DNA of 37,060 bases from an uncultured Bacilli bacterium (lineage in GTDB: Bacteria > Bacillota_I > Bacilli_A > RFN20 > CAG-826): positions 1 through 37,060 of the forward strand of contig CALVRV010000014.1 in assembly GCA_944358865.1 (NCBI GenBank), in the 5' to 3' direction. Positions within the stretch are counted from its first letter, which is position 1. Each line of letters begins with the position of its first letter. The translations under genes were made by a program, and so were the position numbers. Shown piece by piece: positions 8,138 through 17,291 of the stretch. Below the pieces are notes generated by a model. The model worked only from the letters and a program-made list of their open reading frames with translations. It made no database searches and was not told the origin of the DNA.

Positions 8138-9733
8138 ATGAAATTTTTAAGAGTTTTTTTAGAGTCGTCTTTATCAATAATTCCTATTGTCGCTATTATC
8201 TTGATCTTATCATTATCAACTTTAACACCATTAATTGGTGGATGGGATTATTTATTGTTAATTGTTGGCGCGTTAGTGTTAATAATTGGACTTAGTATTT
8301 TTTCTATAGGTTCTTCAAGAAGCTTATCTAAAGTTGGAGAACATATGGGTGCTTCTTTATCAAAACAAAACAATATTTGGATTGTTATATTAGTATCATT
8401 TTTATTAGGCGCGCTTGTCACTTGCGCTGAACCTTCAATTATGATATTAGCAGAACTAACACCTATGGATGATTGGATGTTAATTTTATTTATTTCTGTT
8501 GGGGTTGGTTTATTTGTTGCACTAGGGGTTATTCGTGTTTTTAAAAGAAAATCACTAAAATGGTGGCTTATAACTTTATATGGCATCGTTTTTGGTTTGT
8601 GCTTAATTATAGACAGCAATCAACAAGCTCAATATCTACCATTAATTTTTGACGCTAGTGGGGCAACAACTGGAAGTGCAACAGTTCCATTTTTATTATC
8701 TTTAGGTAGTGGTGTTGCTATGGTAAGAGCAGGAAAAAAAGCTAAAGAAGAAAGTTTTGGATTAGTAGCTATATCTAGTGTTGGTCCTATTATTTCTATG
8801 GTAATCATGGTTATTATTAATACCTCCACTGTAGCGGGTAATTATGATCTTGGTTCAACATTATTAAATAATAGTAGCGATATATTCACACGTTTTTATC
8901 AAGCTATTTTTCCTACTTTTGATGTTAATGGTAACATTTTAGGATATGGGACAATTATTGAGGTCTTAGTTGCTTTACTTCCTATTATGGTTGTATTTTT
9001 TATTTATCAAAAGATTTTTATTAAATTACCTAAAGGTGAATTAATTCGTATTTCATTAGGATTTTTATATTCTTATCTTGGTTTAGTTTTATTTTTAAGC
9101 GCAGTTAGCGCAGTAATGATGCCATTTGGAATATTCATTGGGCAAGAATTAGGAAATTACGCTCCATGGGTTATTATATTAATATTCTTTATAATTGGTT
9201 TAGTATCGATTATGTGTGAGCCAGCAATTCATGTTTTAACTAAACAAATTGAACAAGTTAGCGATGGTGGTATTAAAAAAAGCAGTGTCTTATTAACACT
9301 TTCTATCGGTGTTGGTGTGGCTATTGGACTTTGCGCTATACGCGCTATATATAAATTTAGTATTGCTTATTATATTATTCCTGGTTATTTAATTGCTCTT
9401 GGATTAACATTTTTATCACCAAATTTATTTACTGCATTAGCCTTTGATAGCGGTGGTGTTGCCAGTGGACCAATGACTGTTTCTTTTTTACTACCTTTAA
9501 CAATTGGAATGTATGCTAGTCAAAATAATATAGTCATTTCTAATGACAGCCAAGACGGTTTATTAAAACAAGACGTTTTAACAAATTGTTTTGGTGTTAT
9601 TGCTATGGTTGCGATGACTCCATTGATTGCAATTCAAATTTTAGGAATAATCATTGAATATAAAAAATATCGTCGTCAATCTCTATATCAAAGTCAATTG
9701 CTATTATCAGATAATGAGGTTATACATTTTTAG
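8138..9733 (+). CDS. Double DUF1538 integral membrane protein (fused UmpA/UmpB-like)
   Basis: A 531-residue membrane protein made of two homologous halves. Each half has a CxEP motif (TCAEPSIMIL at about 95-104; MCEPAIHVL at about 359-367) and a later FD-Gly-Ser-rich motif (FDASGATTGSATVPF at about 171-185; FDSGGVASGPMTVSF at about 436-450). That is the DUF1538 family, usually found as one double-length protein or as two adjacent proteins; from memory a two-protein member (UmpAB) was reported to act as a cation/proton antiporter. Two PII-like genes follow at once (10 and 12 bp gaps), so the transporter is probably regulated by a nucleotide or metabolite through them. A basic cytoplasmic tail (KKYRRQ) ends the protein. 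Confidence 0.8.
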   Translation: MKFLRVFLESSLSIIPIVAIILILSLSTLTPLIGGWDYLLLIVGALVLIIGLSIFSIGSSRSLSKVGEHMGASLSKQNNIWIVILVSFLLGALVTCAEPSIMILAELTPMDDWMLILFISVGVGLFVALGVIRVFKRKSLKWWLITLYGIVFGLCLIIDSNQQAQYLPLIFDASGATTGSATVPFLLSLGSGVAMVRAGKKAKEESFGLVAISSVGPIISMVIMVIINTSTVAGNYDLGSTLLNNSSDIFTRFYQAIFPTFDVNGNILGYGTIIEVLVALLPIMVVFFIYQKIFIKLPKGELIRISLGFLYSYLGLVLFLSAVSAVMMPFGIFIGQELGNYAPWVIILIFFIIGLVSIMCEPAIHVLTKQIEQVSDGGIKKSSVLLTLSIGVGVAIGLCAIRAIYKFSIAYYIIPGYLIALGLTFLSPNLFTALAFDSGGVASGPMTVSFLLPLTIGMYASQNNIVISNDSQDGLLKQDVLTNCFGVIAMVAMTPLIAIQILGIIIEYKKYRRQSLYQSQLLLSDNEVIHF

Positions 9734-9742
9734 GAGTTATTT

Positions 9743-10126
9743 ATGGCTATAATTAAAAAGAAGAAAAATAATTTAAATGTTACCTCCAAGATTGAAATTA
9801 AAAAGATATGTCTTTTAATTGTTGTAGTTAATCGTGGTCAAGGAATGCCAATTATTAAATTATTAGAAAAATATGGTGTTGCCACATCATTAATTTTAAA
9901 AGGAGAAGGAACGGCCGAACCTAATTTATATGATTTACTCGGCTTAAGTGAAAAATCAAAAGATGTTGTTTTAACAACAATAAGAGAAGATTTAATTAAT
10001 GATATTAAAGATGAATTAAATTTATATTTTTTATCTAGTAAGAAAAATAAAGGTGTAGCTAGTATTGTTGATTTATCATCAATAGTTAATGGTCTAGCAT
10101 ATCGCTTTTTAACGAATCAATATTAA
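9743..10126 (+). CDS. PII-like protein, divergent (first of two)
   Basis: A 127-residue protein with a basic N-terminal extension (IKKKKNNLN) followed by a PII-like beta-alpha-beta core: KICLLIVVVNRGQGMPIIKLLEKYGVATSLILKGEG is split here as KICLLIVVVNRG, then IIKLLEKYGV, then SLILKGEGTA. The usual T-loop with its uridylylated Tyr is not recognisable. A good ribosome-binding site (AGGAG) precedes ATG 9743. It is more divergent than the second copy and the C-terminal nucleotide-binding motif is altered, so it may bind a different ligand or only form mixed trimers. Function is inferred from position between a DUF1538 transporter and a clearer PII gene. Confidence 0.7.
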   Translation: MAIIKKKKNNLNVTSKIEIKKICLLIVVVNRGQGMPIIKLLEKYGVATSLILKGEGTAEPNLYDLLGLSEKSKDVVLTTIREDLINDIKDELNLYFLSSKKNKGVASIVDLSSIVNGLAYRFLTNQY

Positions 10127-10137
10127 GGAGAATCAAA

Positions 10138-10452
10138 ATGGAAAATAGTTATTCATTAGTGTTTGCAATTGTTGATGCAGGGTTTACTGATTTAGTAATG
10201 GATGCAGCAAGAGATAATGGCGCAAGAGGGGGAACAGTTTTACACGCTCGTGGTACTGGCAATAAAGAGATAGAGGAAAAATTTGGTATCATAATTAACG
10301 ATGATAAAGAAATTGTAATGATCATCGTTAAAGATGATATGGTTGATAATATTTTAAAAGCTATTAATGATGTTGCAGGTCTATCAACACCAGGCAAAGG
10401 AATTGCATTTTCTTGCAAATGTCGAGATGTTGTTGGATTAAAATTTGATTAA
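10138..10452 (+). CDS. PII family signal protein (second of two)
   Basis: A 104-residue PII-family protein. The opening SLVFAIVDAGFTDLVMDAARDNGA, taken as SLVFAIVDAGF and VMDAARDNGA, corresponds to the first beta-alpha unit, followed by GGTVLHARGTG and a short T-loop (NKEIEEKFGI). The core continues with EIVMIIVKDDMVDNILKAI and ends in GLSTPGKGIAFS, comparable to the GxxGxGKIFV nucleotide-contact region of GlnB. No Tyr corresponding to the uridylylation site is visible, and no glnK-amtB pair is nearby, so nitrogen control by modification is unlikely. Strong AAGGAG ribosome-binding site. Third gene of the DUF1538 operon, ending at a strong terminator. Confidence 0.82.
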   Translation: MENSYSLVFAIVDAGFTDLVMDAARDNGARGGTVLHARGTGNKEIEEKFGIIINDDKEIVMIIVKDDMVDNILKAINDVAGLSTPGKGIAFSCKCRDVVGLKFD

Positions 10453-10461
10453 AAATAAAAT

Positions 10462-10487
10462 AAAAATTGGCAAATCGCCAATTTTTT
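10462..10487. terminator. Bidirectional rho-independent terminator
   Basis: A perfect 10-bp stem (10462-10471 with 10477-10486) carries GGC/GCC next to a 5-nt loop and a run of T on the plus strand and of A on the left arm. It lies between the PII gene and the end of typA and can serve both strands. Confidence 0.85.
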
Positions 10488-10501
10488 ATTAAATTTTATT
10501 A

Positions 10502-12325
10502 TTAATTATCTTGATCATCTTTATGATGTGCTTCATATTTTTTTCTTGTCGCAGTATCTAATATTTTCTTTCTCATACGATATGTTTTAGGTGTTATTTC
10601 CACTAATTCATCGCTGTTAATATAATCAAGACAAGCTTCTAAAGACATCAAACGAGGTGTTTTTAAAACAACGGTAAAATCTTTTGTTGAACTTCTAACA
10701 TTAGTTAAATTTTTCTTAGCAACAACATTAACCGCTAAATCGTTATCATAACGATTTTCACCAACAATCATACCAGTATATACTTTTGTGCCAGGTTGAA
10801 TAAACATCGTACCTCTTTCTTCAACGTGCTCAATAGCGTAAGGTGTCGCATCACCAGTTTCAGTCGCGACTAAAACACCAATTTTTCTTTCACCTAATTT
10901 TATATTTAACATAGGACGATATTCTTTAAAAGTGTGTGAAATAATACCATAACCTTTAGTCAAAGTCATAAAAGATGAAACAAAACCAATTAATCCACGG
11001 GAAGGAATAACATATTCTAATTTTGTTGTAAATTCATTATTGGTCATATCAATTAATTGAGCGTTTTTTGTACCAAGTGTTTCCATAATGTCTCCAACAA
11101 AATCATTAGGAACCTCAATAGTTAAATCTTCAAAGGGTTCATATTTTTGACCTTCTATTTCTTTAATAATAATTTCAGGTTTACTAACTTGTAATTCATA
11201 ACCTTCTCTTATCATATTCTCAATTAATATTGACAAATGTAATTCGCCTCTTCCAGATACAATCCATGTTTCTGAATTAGGAACTCTTTTAACACGTAAA
11301 GAAACATCTTTTTGCAATTCTTTAAATAATCTTTCTTCAATTTTTCTTGCCGTCAAATATTTTCCATCTTGACCAGCAAAAGGGGAAGTATTTACACCAA
11401 AAGTCATTTGTAATGTTGGTTCATCAATATGTAATAAAGGTAAAGGATCTAAATGATTATTATCACAAATTGTTTCTCCAACATTAATATCAGGAAGTCC
11501 AGCGATTGCAACAATATCACCTGCAAAAGCCTCGTTTACCTCAATTTTCTTTAAACCTTGGTTGCCATATAATTTTAAAATTTTAAATTGTTTATTTGTT
11601 CCATCTAAACGGCAACAAGTAACAGTTTCTCCTACACTTATTTTACCGTTTTTGATTTTACCAATTCCTACTCTTCCAACAAAGTCGTTATAGTCTAATA
11701 ACGAAATTTGAAATCTTAATGGTTGATTTATATCAGAATCAGGTTTTGGAATTTCTTTAATAATCGTATCAAAAATTGGATCCATATTATCAACTTGTTC
11801 TTCAATTGAATATCCAGATGTTCCTTTTAACGCTGAAGTGTAGCAAACTTTAAAATCTAATAAGTCATCATCTGCACCTAGTTCAATAAAAAGATTTAAA
11901 ATTTCATCTAAAGTTTTTTGTATATCAATATTTTTTCTATCAATTTTATTAATAACCACAACTGGCTTAATGTGAGCTTGTAAAGCCTTTTTTAAGACAA
12001 ACCTTGTTTGTGGCATTGCACCTTCAAAAGCATCAACAAGTAATAAACAACCATCGACCATATTCATAATACGTTCGACTTCTCCTCCAAAATCAGCGTG
12101 CCCAGGAGTGTCAACGATATTAATTTTATAGTCTTTGTAATAAATAGAAGTAGTCTTAGCTAAAATTGTGATACCTCTTTCTCTTTCTATATCGTTAGAG
12201 TCCATAACTCTATCGTTTACTTCTTCATTACTTCTAAAAGTTCCAGCACTTTTTAATAATTGATCCACTAAAGTGGTTTTGCCATGATCGACATGGGCTA
12301 TAATCGCAACATTTCTAATTTCCAT
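10502..12325 (-). CDS. typA: Ribosome-associated GTPase TypA/BipA
   Basis: Translational GTPase that binds the ribosome and helps 50S subunit assembly and stress adaptation. Motifs: [15 protein letters not shown] (G1), the RGITI effector segment, [15 protein letters not shown] (G3), NKIDRKN (G4), then the domain II, III and V regions and the TypA-specific C-terminus. I chose ATG 12325 (start [15 protein letters not shown], 607 aa) because a TTGAAT-N16-TATTAT promoter ends ten bases upstream of it and covers the alternative ATG at 12346. There is no clear Shine-Dalgarno sequence. Divergent from the YfhO gene, convergent with the PII operon. Confidence 0.93.
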   Translation of the reverse strand: MEIRNVAIIAHVDHGKTTLVDQLLKSAGTFRSNEEVNDRVMDSNDIERERGITILAKTTSIYYKDYKINIVDTPGHADFGGEVERIMNMVDGCLLLVDAFEGAMPQTRFVLKKALQAHIKPVVVINKIDRKNIDIQKTLDEILNLFIELGADDDLLDFKVCYTSALKGTSGYSIEEQVDNMDPIFDTIIKEIPKPDSDINQPLRFQISLLDYNDFVGRVGIGKIKNGKISVGETVTCCRLDGTNKQFKILKLYGNQGLKKIEVNEAFAGDIVAIAGLPDINVGETICDNNHLDPLPLLHIDEPTLQMTFGVNTSPFAGQDGKYLTARKIEERLFKELQKDVSLRVKRVPNSETWIVSGRGELHLSILIENMIREGYELQVSKPEIIIKEIEGQKYEPFEDLTIEVPNDFVGDIMETLGTKNAQLIDMTNNEFTTKLEYVIPSRGLIGFVSSFMTLTKGYGIISHTFKEYRPMLNIKLGERKIGVLVATETGDATPYAIEHVEERGTMFIQPGTKVYTGMIVGENRYDNDLAVNVVAKKNLTNVRSSTKDFTVVLKTPRLMSLEACLDYINSDELVEITPKTYRMRKKILDTATRKKYEAHHKDDQDN

Positions 12326-12335
12326 AACGTTATAA

Positions 12336-12363
12336 ATAATAGTCATTTTTTATAAAAATTCAA
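12336..12363 (-). promoter_or_regulatory. typA: typA promoter, very short leader
   Basis: Minus strand: -35 TTGAAT (12358-12363), 16-bp spacer, -10 TATTAT (12336-12341). The ATG at 12325 is 10 nt past the -10 box, so the leader would be about four bases. Confidence 0.5.
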
Positions 12364-12401
12364 TAAATTTATATTATATTTAATATAAATAATAAAAAAG
12401 A

Positions 12402-12430
12402 TTTTAATTTTAAAGTCTTATCTTTATAAT
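12402..12430 (+). promoter_or_regulatory. Promoter of YfhO-family gene, predicted leaderless
   Basis: Perfect TATAAT at 12425-12430 with a weak TTTTAA at 12402-12407 (17-bp spacer). Six bases (GTAGGC) lead to ATG 12437, and there is no Shine-Dalgarno sequence. Confidence 0.6.
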
Positions 12431-12436
12431 GTAGGC

Positions 12437-15400
12437 ATGATTGATTTAACTAAACCACAAGTTCAAAAAGAAAATAAATTCCTTAGTTGGATAATAAACA
12501 AATTACAATATTTTAAGAATTACAATTCATTATTTTATTATGTTTTATTATTAGTAGGAGTTAGTTTTGGCTTTTATTTTTTAATGCTAGTTAATAATCA
12601 ATTTACCACACCTTATAGCGGTGATTTTGTTATGCAATATATTCCTTTTGCATATGATTATTATGATAACTGGTGGTCGTTTTTTAAGACAGGCGTTTTC
12701 CCTCACTGGGATAGTAATATCTTTTTAGGAGCGGATGCGATTACTAGTGATGGGTATTATATTTTATTTTCTCCATTTTTTGCTTTGCTATTATTTTTCC
12801 CTCGCGAATGGATACCACAGATGATGGTATTTGTTAGTGTTTTAAGAATGGTTCTAGCGGGAGTATTTTTTAGATTATATTTAAAAAAATTAGGCATTAA
12901 TGAATTGTTATCACGATTTGGTGGTATCGCCTTTATGTGTTGCGGTTGGGTCGCATATTTTCAGTGGTTTAATAATTTCTTAGATATTGCTGTATTTTTA
13001 CCTTTAATTTTATTAGGAATAGAAAAAGTTCTACAAGATAAAAAGCCATGGTTATTAATTGCTTCTTTAGGTTATTTAGGAATTGATAATTTCTTCTTTT
13101 TTCCAGCCATATGTATTATGACTTTTGTCTATTCTATTTTTAGATATTTTCAACGTCTTAAATTAAATAATTATAAGAATAATTTATTAATACTTTTAAT
13201 GGGCTTTTTAGGCTATGTCGGTGCGGTTGGGATAAGTTTAATAGTTTTTGTTCCTGGTTTAATTACTGGCATGTCTGATCCTAAAATTGAAGGTACATCA
13301 TATTTAGCAACTTTATTAGAATATTGGGAATCTAAAGACTTTTCTAATTTATTTGCGCACTTATTTATTTGGGATTCGACCGGAGATTTTAAATTACAAG
13401 CCTCACCAATTATTGAATTTTTTGTTTTTCCTACTACATGTCGACATATATCTTTAGTTAACGCAATAAGTGGTAATACATTTGTTAATGAAGCTGGCTC
13501 TTTATGGGTTGGTGTTCCTATTAGTTTCTTCTTTTTTCCTGCTTTTATTAATTCTATTAGAAAAGGGAAAATATCTCATATTATTGGTGTTGTAATATTT
13601 GTTTTTGTTTTGTTTACACCTTTTTCTTATTATTTATTATTTGGTGGTGCGAAAGCATATTCTAGATGGACAATAATTTTCCCAGCTTGTATGATTGCTT
13701 ATGTTTTATCTTATTTAAATTCTAATTATAAAAAGATATCCACATTAGATTTATTATTAGGATTAGGATTTATGACTATTGGCATCCTTGGTAGTGGTTT
13801 ATTAGCGCATTATTTTGTTAGTAATTCTTATAACTTAAAGTATTATTTACCATTCCCTTGGGCTTTAATTGGAGAAATAGTTTATATTTTATGTTTCTTT
13901 TTTGTTTTACTTTATTTCTATAACAAACCAATATTTAGTAACATATTATTATATTTTTGTGTTTTTGAATCTGTTTTAGTTGGAAATTTTGTTACTGTTG
14001 GTCATAGTTATACAAGTCCTGTTACTTCTAATGGTGGAAGTTATAATAATGCACTTGTATATGACGCTAGTAAAAAAATAAAGGATTATGATTCATCTTA
14101 TTATAGGTCCTATTCCTCTTTAGCGGCACAAAATTTAAGTGACAATAACCAAAATATTAATAATTACAATGGTACAGCAATGTTTAATACTTTGTATAAT
14201 TTTTATACCCGCGAATTTAAGTGGTGGGCAAGAATGAGCGACTGGTATGGTGGCTGGTCTGCGAGCTATGTTGAAAAAAGACAAGCATTAGATTATTTTT
14301 TAAATATTAAATATTATATGGTCAATAAAAATAACACTATTGCGACTAAAAGTGGTTATGAGAATTTAACTAATGATCAATTAGCAAGTTATATTAATGT
14401 TCCATTAGGTTATGAATATAATTCTGATTTATCAAATGAAGGTGTTTTAGTTTTTGAAAATAAAAATGTAAATAATATTGGTTTTAGTTATAACCAAATA
14501 TATGTTTATGAAGATGAAAACGCAAATAACGCGCTTAGCGGCAGTGGAAGCTATGCTTTAAGAAACGATGATATGTTCCTTTTAAGAGGTATAATGGCTC
14601 AATCTACATATGATAGTTTAAATAATGATATTAAAAACGATCTTGCTTTTAGTGATACAGCTTTACAACCATATCGAGCAGATTCTACATATCATGATAT
14701 TAGTGTCGTTGACACTAAAAACTTATCACTTGCGTATGGTGAACAATATGTCATGCGTTATTACAAAGTTGAAGATTCAAGAAATTATCCAATCAACAAT
14801 CTTAAAAATATTATTTTGAACGAAGAAGCTTCTAATCGTGATCAAATTCTAAGTGATAATAACGCTCAAAAAGGTGATTATTTTATCACTATTACTAAAG
14901 AAGATTTAAATGGTGATGTTTATAAAAACCCATCTTCTTTTGCTTCTTTAATGCCTTTTGATTATTTTGAAAATGGTACAGCTTTATATTTATACGCTCC
15001 ATATACACCAAATTATAATGTTGATGTTTATTTATTAAATAAAGATGGTGAAGTAATTAAATTTGATAATCACCGTGATGATTATGTCACTAATTCTTTA
15101 AAATCAATGCGAGGATTTTATAGTGATGAGGAAATTTACGCGGTTGTTATTTATCCTAGATATTATGGACGTTCAAGTTTTGATATTTATTTAGAATCAT
15201 ATCAAGCTTATCAAAATAAACTTAATACTGAAGTAAGCGCTATTCAAGGTGAATATCTTAACAGCAACGAATTTAGTTTTGATACTAATTATGATCAATA
15301 TAAAATGATTAGCTTAAATACACCTTATGAAAGAGGATGGTCAGTTTATGCAACACAAGGTGATGAAACAATTAAACTAGATACATTCCAAGGTCAAGGT

Positions 15401-15595
15401 GGATTCTTATCATTTATTTCTTTAAAAGGACCTGCTACATATCACGCTATATATCGAAATGCAGACATGGTAAAAGTTCAACCTATTACAAATGTTACAT
15501 TTGTATTATTTAGTGCAAGTTATATTATCTATTTAGTGGTAAGTAATTATAAAAAAGAAAAAGAAAGAAATAAAAAATTAAGACTTGATGCTTAA
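12437..15595 (+). CDS. YfhO family large membrane protein
   Basis: A 1052-residue membrane protein. The N-terminal half has about a dozen membrane helices and the family-typical stretch from PHWDSNIFLGAD to DGYYILFSPFFALLLFF, with the Asp/Trp-rich first outer loop (PYSGDFVMQYIPFAYD) seen in GT-C-type glycosyltransferases. The C-terminal half (from about residue 520) is a long extracytoplasmic domain rich in Asn, Tyr and Ser, followed by a last membrane helix and a basic tail (KKEKERNKKLR). YfhO proteins of Bacillota are implicated in adding sugars to lipoteichoic acid or other surface polymers; the donor and acceptor here are unknown. Single gene with its own promoter; its last 18 bases overlap the end of convergent rsmI. 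Confidence 0.82.
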   Translation: MIDLTKPQVQKENKFLSWIINKLQYFKNYNSLFYYVLLLVGVSFGFYFLMLVNNQFTTPYSGDFVMQYIPFAYDYYDNWWSFFKTGVFPHWDSNIFLGADAITSDGYYILFSPFFALLLFFPREWIPQMMVFVSVLRMVLAGVFFRLYLKKLGINELLSRFGGIAFMCCGWVAYFQWFNNFLDIAVFLPLILLGIEKVLQDKKPWLLIASLGYLGIDNFFFFPAICIMTFVYSIFRYFQRLKLNNYKNNLLILLMGFLGYVGAVGISLIVFVPGLITGMSDPKIEGTSYLATLLEYWESKDFSNLFAHLFIWDSTGDFKLQASPIIEFFVFPTTCRHISLVNAISGNTFVNEAGSLWVGVPISFFFFPAFINSIRKGKISHIIGVVIFVFVLFTPFSYYLLFGGAKAYSRWTIIFPACMIAYVLSYLNSNYKKISTLDLLLGLGFMTIGILGSGLLAHYFVSNSYNLKYYLPFPWALIGEIVYILCFFFVLLYFYNKPIFSNILLYFCVFESVLVGNFVTVGHSYTSPVTSNGGSYNNALVYDASKKIKDYDSSYYRSYSSLAAQNLSDNNQNINNYNGTAMFNTLYNFYTREFKWWARMSDWYGGWSASYVEKRQALDYFLNIKYYMVNKNNTIATKSGYENLTNDQLASYINVPLGYEYNSDLSNEGVLVFENKNVNNIGFSYNQIYVYEDENANNALSGSGSYALRNDDMFLLRGIMAQSTYDSLNNDIKNDLAFSDTALQPYRADSTYHDISVVDTKNLSLAYGEQYVMRYYKVEDSRNYPINNLKNIILNEEASNRDQILSDNNAQKGDYFITITKEDLNGDVYKNPSSFASLMPFDYFENGTALYLYAPYTPNYNVDVYLLNKDGEVIKFDNHRDDYVTNSLKSMRGFYSDEEIYAVVIYPRYYGRSSFDIYLESYQAYQNKLNTEVSAIQGEYLNSNEFSFDTNYDQYKMISLNTPYERGWSVYATQGDETIKLDTFQGQGGFLSFISLKGPATYHAIYRNADMVKVQPITNVTFVLFSASYIIYLVVSNYKKEKERNKKLRLDA

Positions 15596-16444
15596 TATTA
15601 AGTCATAAATCTCATTTTTACTAATATGATATTTTATAGATAATGATTTAGCTATTTCATTATTTTTTAGTTTTTCATCTTTTAAAAGACTTTTTATTTC
15701 ATTAATTAATTCATCATGATTAATTTTTATATCATTATTTTTGTTACCTTCGATAATTATGACCATTTCTCCTTTTAGGGTAGTGTAATCTAAATTATCA
15801 ATATCTTTTAGTTGCATATAAATATATTCTTCATGAATTTTTGTTAATTCACGTGCAATAGTTATTTTTCTTTCATCATCTTTAAAAACAGTTTTTATAT
15901 CTTGTAAGGTGTCTTTTATACGATGTGGAGCTTCATAAAATATCATTGTTTCTTTAAAATCTTTTAAAGATTCCAATTGCTTTTTTCTTTTAACTTTATT
16001 GCTATTTAAAAAACCATAAAAATAAAAATGATCACTAGGTAAATTACTTCCTATTAAACCATTTAATAATGCATTTGCGCCTGGAATTACACTTATTGCA
16101 ATATCATTTTCTAGACATAATTTAGCTAAGATAAAACCAGGATCACTTATAATAGGATATCCGGCATCAGAAATATAACAAACCTTTTTTCCAAGTTTAA
16201 TTTGTTCAATTATTTGTAAGGAATTACTACTTTCATTATGTTCGTGTATTGACACTAATTTCTTATTTTTTATATTGAAATAATTTAATAATTTAGCGCT
16301 GTTACGAGTGTCTTCACAAGCAATAATATCCGCATCATTTAATATTTTTAAACTACGAAAAGTAATATCATCTAAATTACCAATAGGCGTAGCTACTAGA
16401 TATAACAAATATTTACTATTATAAGAACTATTTCTTTTTATCAT
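15578..16444 (-). CDS. rsmI: 16S rRNA (cytidine(1402)-2'-O)-methyltransferase
   Basis: SAM-dependent methyltransferase that 2'-O-methylates C1402 in the decoding centre of 16S rRNA. The tetrapyrrole-methylase fold shows LYLVATPIGNLDDITFRSL near the N-terminus, IACEDTRNSAKLLNYF, SIHEHNE, CYISDAGYPIISDPGF and VIPGANALLNGLIGSNLPSD, all diagnostic for RsmI. Length 288 is normal. It is the last gene of the dnaX operon, overlapping ricT by four bases (ATGA). The C-terminal region is Lys/Ile-rich, as expected from the base composition. Its 3' end overlaps the convergent YfhO gene and no terminator with a U-tract is seen there. Confidence 0.93.
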   Translation of the reverse strand: MIKRNSSYNSKYLLYLVATPIGNLDDITFRSLKILNDADIIACEDTRNSAKLLNYFNIKNKKLVSIHEHNESSNSLQIIEQIKLGKKVCYISDAGYPIISDPGFILAKLCLENDIAISVIPGANALLNGLIGSNLPSDHFYFYGFLNSNKVKRKKQLESLKDFKETMIFYEAPHRIKDTLQDIKTVFKDDERKITIARELTKIHEEYIYMQLKDIDNLDYTTLKGEMVIIIEGNKNNDIKINHDELINEIKSLLKDEKLKNNEIAKSLSIKYHISKNEIYDLILSIKS

Positions 16445-17286
16445 TTTCTATTTTGTTTTTTATTTTCTTTATTAAATTTTATTTTATTATATTCATCTAA
16501 AGATAAATTAATCATATCACTTTCAGCGTTTTCTAATGTGATTTGCTTATTTATAACGTTAAATGAAACAACCTTAAAATCAATTTTATTATATGAAATG
16601 ACATCTCCAATTGAAGGATATAATTTCTTTAAATCTGTATAAATATCATCTTCAAATATTAAACAACAAACTAATTTACCACATTGACCGGATAATTTAG
16701 GAATATTAATTGCTAGCATTTGGTTTTTCGCGCGATTAATCGAAATTCCATCAAATTCATTTAAAAAAGTGGTGCAGCATAATGGCAATCCACATATACC
16801 GATTCCACCAATAATTTTAGCTTTATCACGTGGGCCAATTTGTTTTAATTCAATTCTTGTTCTTAAACGAGACGCTAAAACCTTTAATAATTCACGAAAA
16901 TCAACTCTATCATCGCTAGAATAAGTAAAAGTAATCTTTGCTTTATCTAAAGTATAATCTGCGTAAATTAATCGCATTTGTAAATTTAATTTATTTTGTT
17001 CAGCATTAAAAATATCTGCCGCTAATTTTGCGTCTTTTAAATTTTCATCAAAAAAATAAATATCTTTTTCATTAGCTTTTCTAATGATAGGAGTCAATTC
17101 AAGATTTGAATTATATTGGCTAATTTCTTGTGGCAAAATAGAAACAAAACCTAATTCTTTACCTTGGATAGTTTCTACTAATACTCGATCATTTATTGCA
17201 AAATCATTTTCTTTACATGAAAAATAATAACTACGGGAAGAGTGGATAAATTTTACTCCGATAAAATAATTAAATTCATTTTCCAT
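16441..17286 (-). CDS. ricT: PSP1 domain protein RicT (YaaT)
   Basis: A 281-residue PSP1-domain protein homologous to Bacillus YaaT/RicT. In Bacillus it forms an iron-sulfur Y-complex with RicA and RicF that directs RNase Y mRNA processing and affects sporulation, competence and biofilm formation. The conserved cysteines appear in GICGLPLCCTTFL and GQCGKLVCCLIFE, and the Arg-rich RVDFRELLKVLASRLRTRIEL segment is typical. A strong AAAGGAG precedes ATG 17286. RicA and RicF are not encoded in this window. Position between holB and rsmI matches the Bacillus order, although yabA is absent here. Confidence 0.9.
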   Translation of the reverse strand: MENEFNYFIGVKFIHSSRSYYFSCKENDFAINDRVLVETIQGKELGFVSILPQEISQYNSNLELTPIIRKANEKDIYFFDENLKDAKLAADIFNAEQNKLNLQMRLIYADYTLDKAKITFTYSSDDRVDFRELLKVLASRLRTRIELKQIGPRDKAKIIGGIGICGLPLCCTTFLNEFDGISINRAKNQMLAINIPKLSGQCGKLVCCLIFEDDIYTDLKKLYPSIGDVISYNKIDFKVVSFNVINKQITLENAESDMINLSLDEYNKIKFNKENKKQNRK

Positions 17287-17291
17287 CTTTC

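Noticed and set aside
8248-8829. Minus-strand open frames inside the DUF1538 gene
   Set aside because: They lie opposite a well-supported membrane protein, have no start signals and composition typical of shadows.
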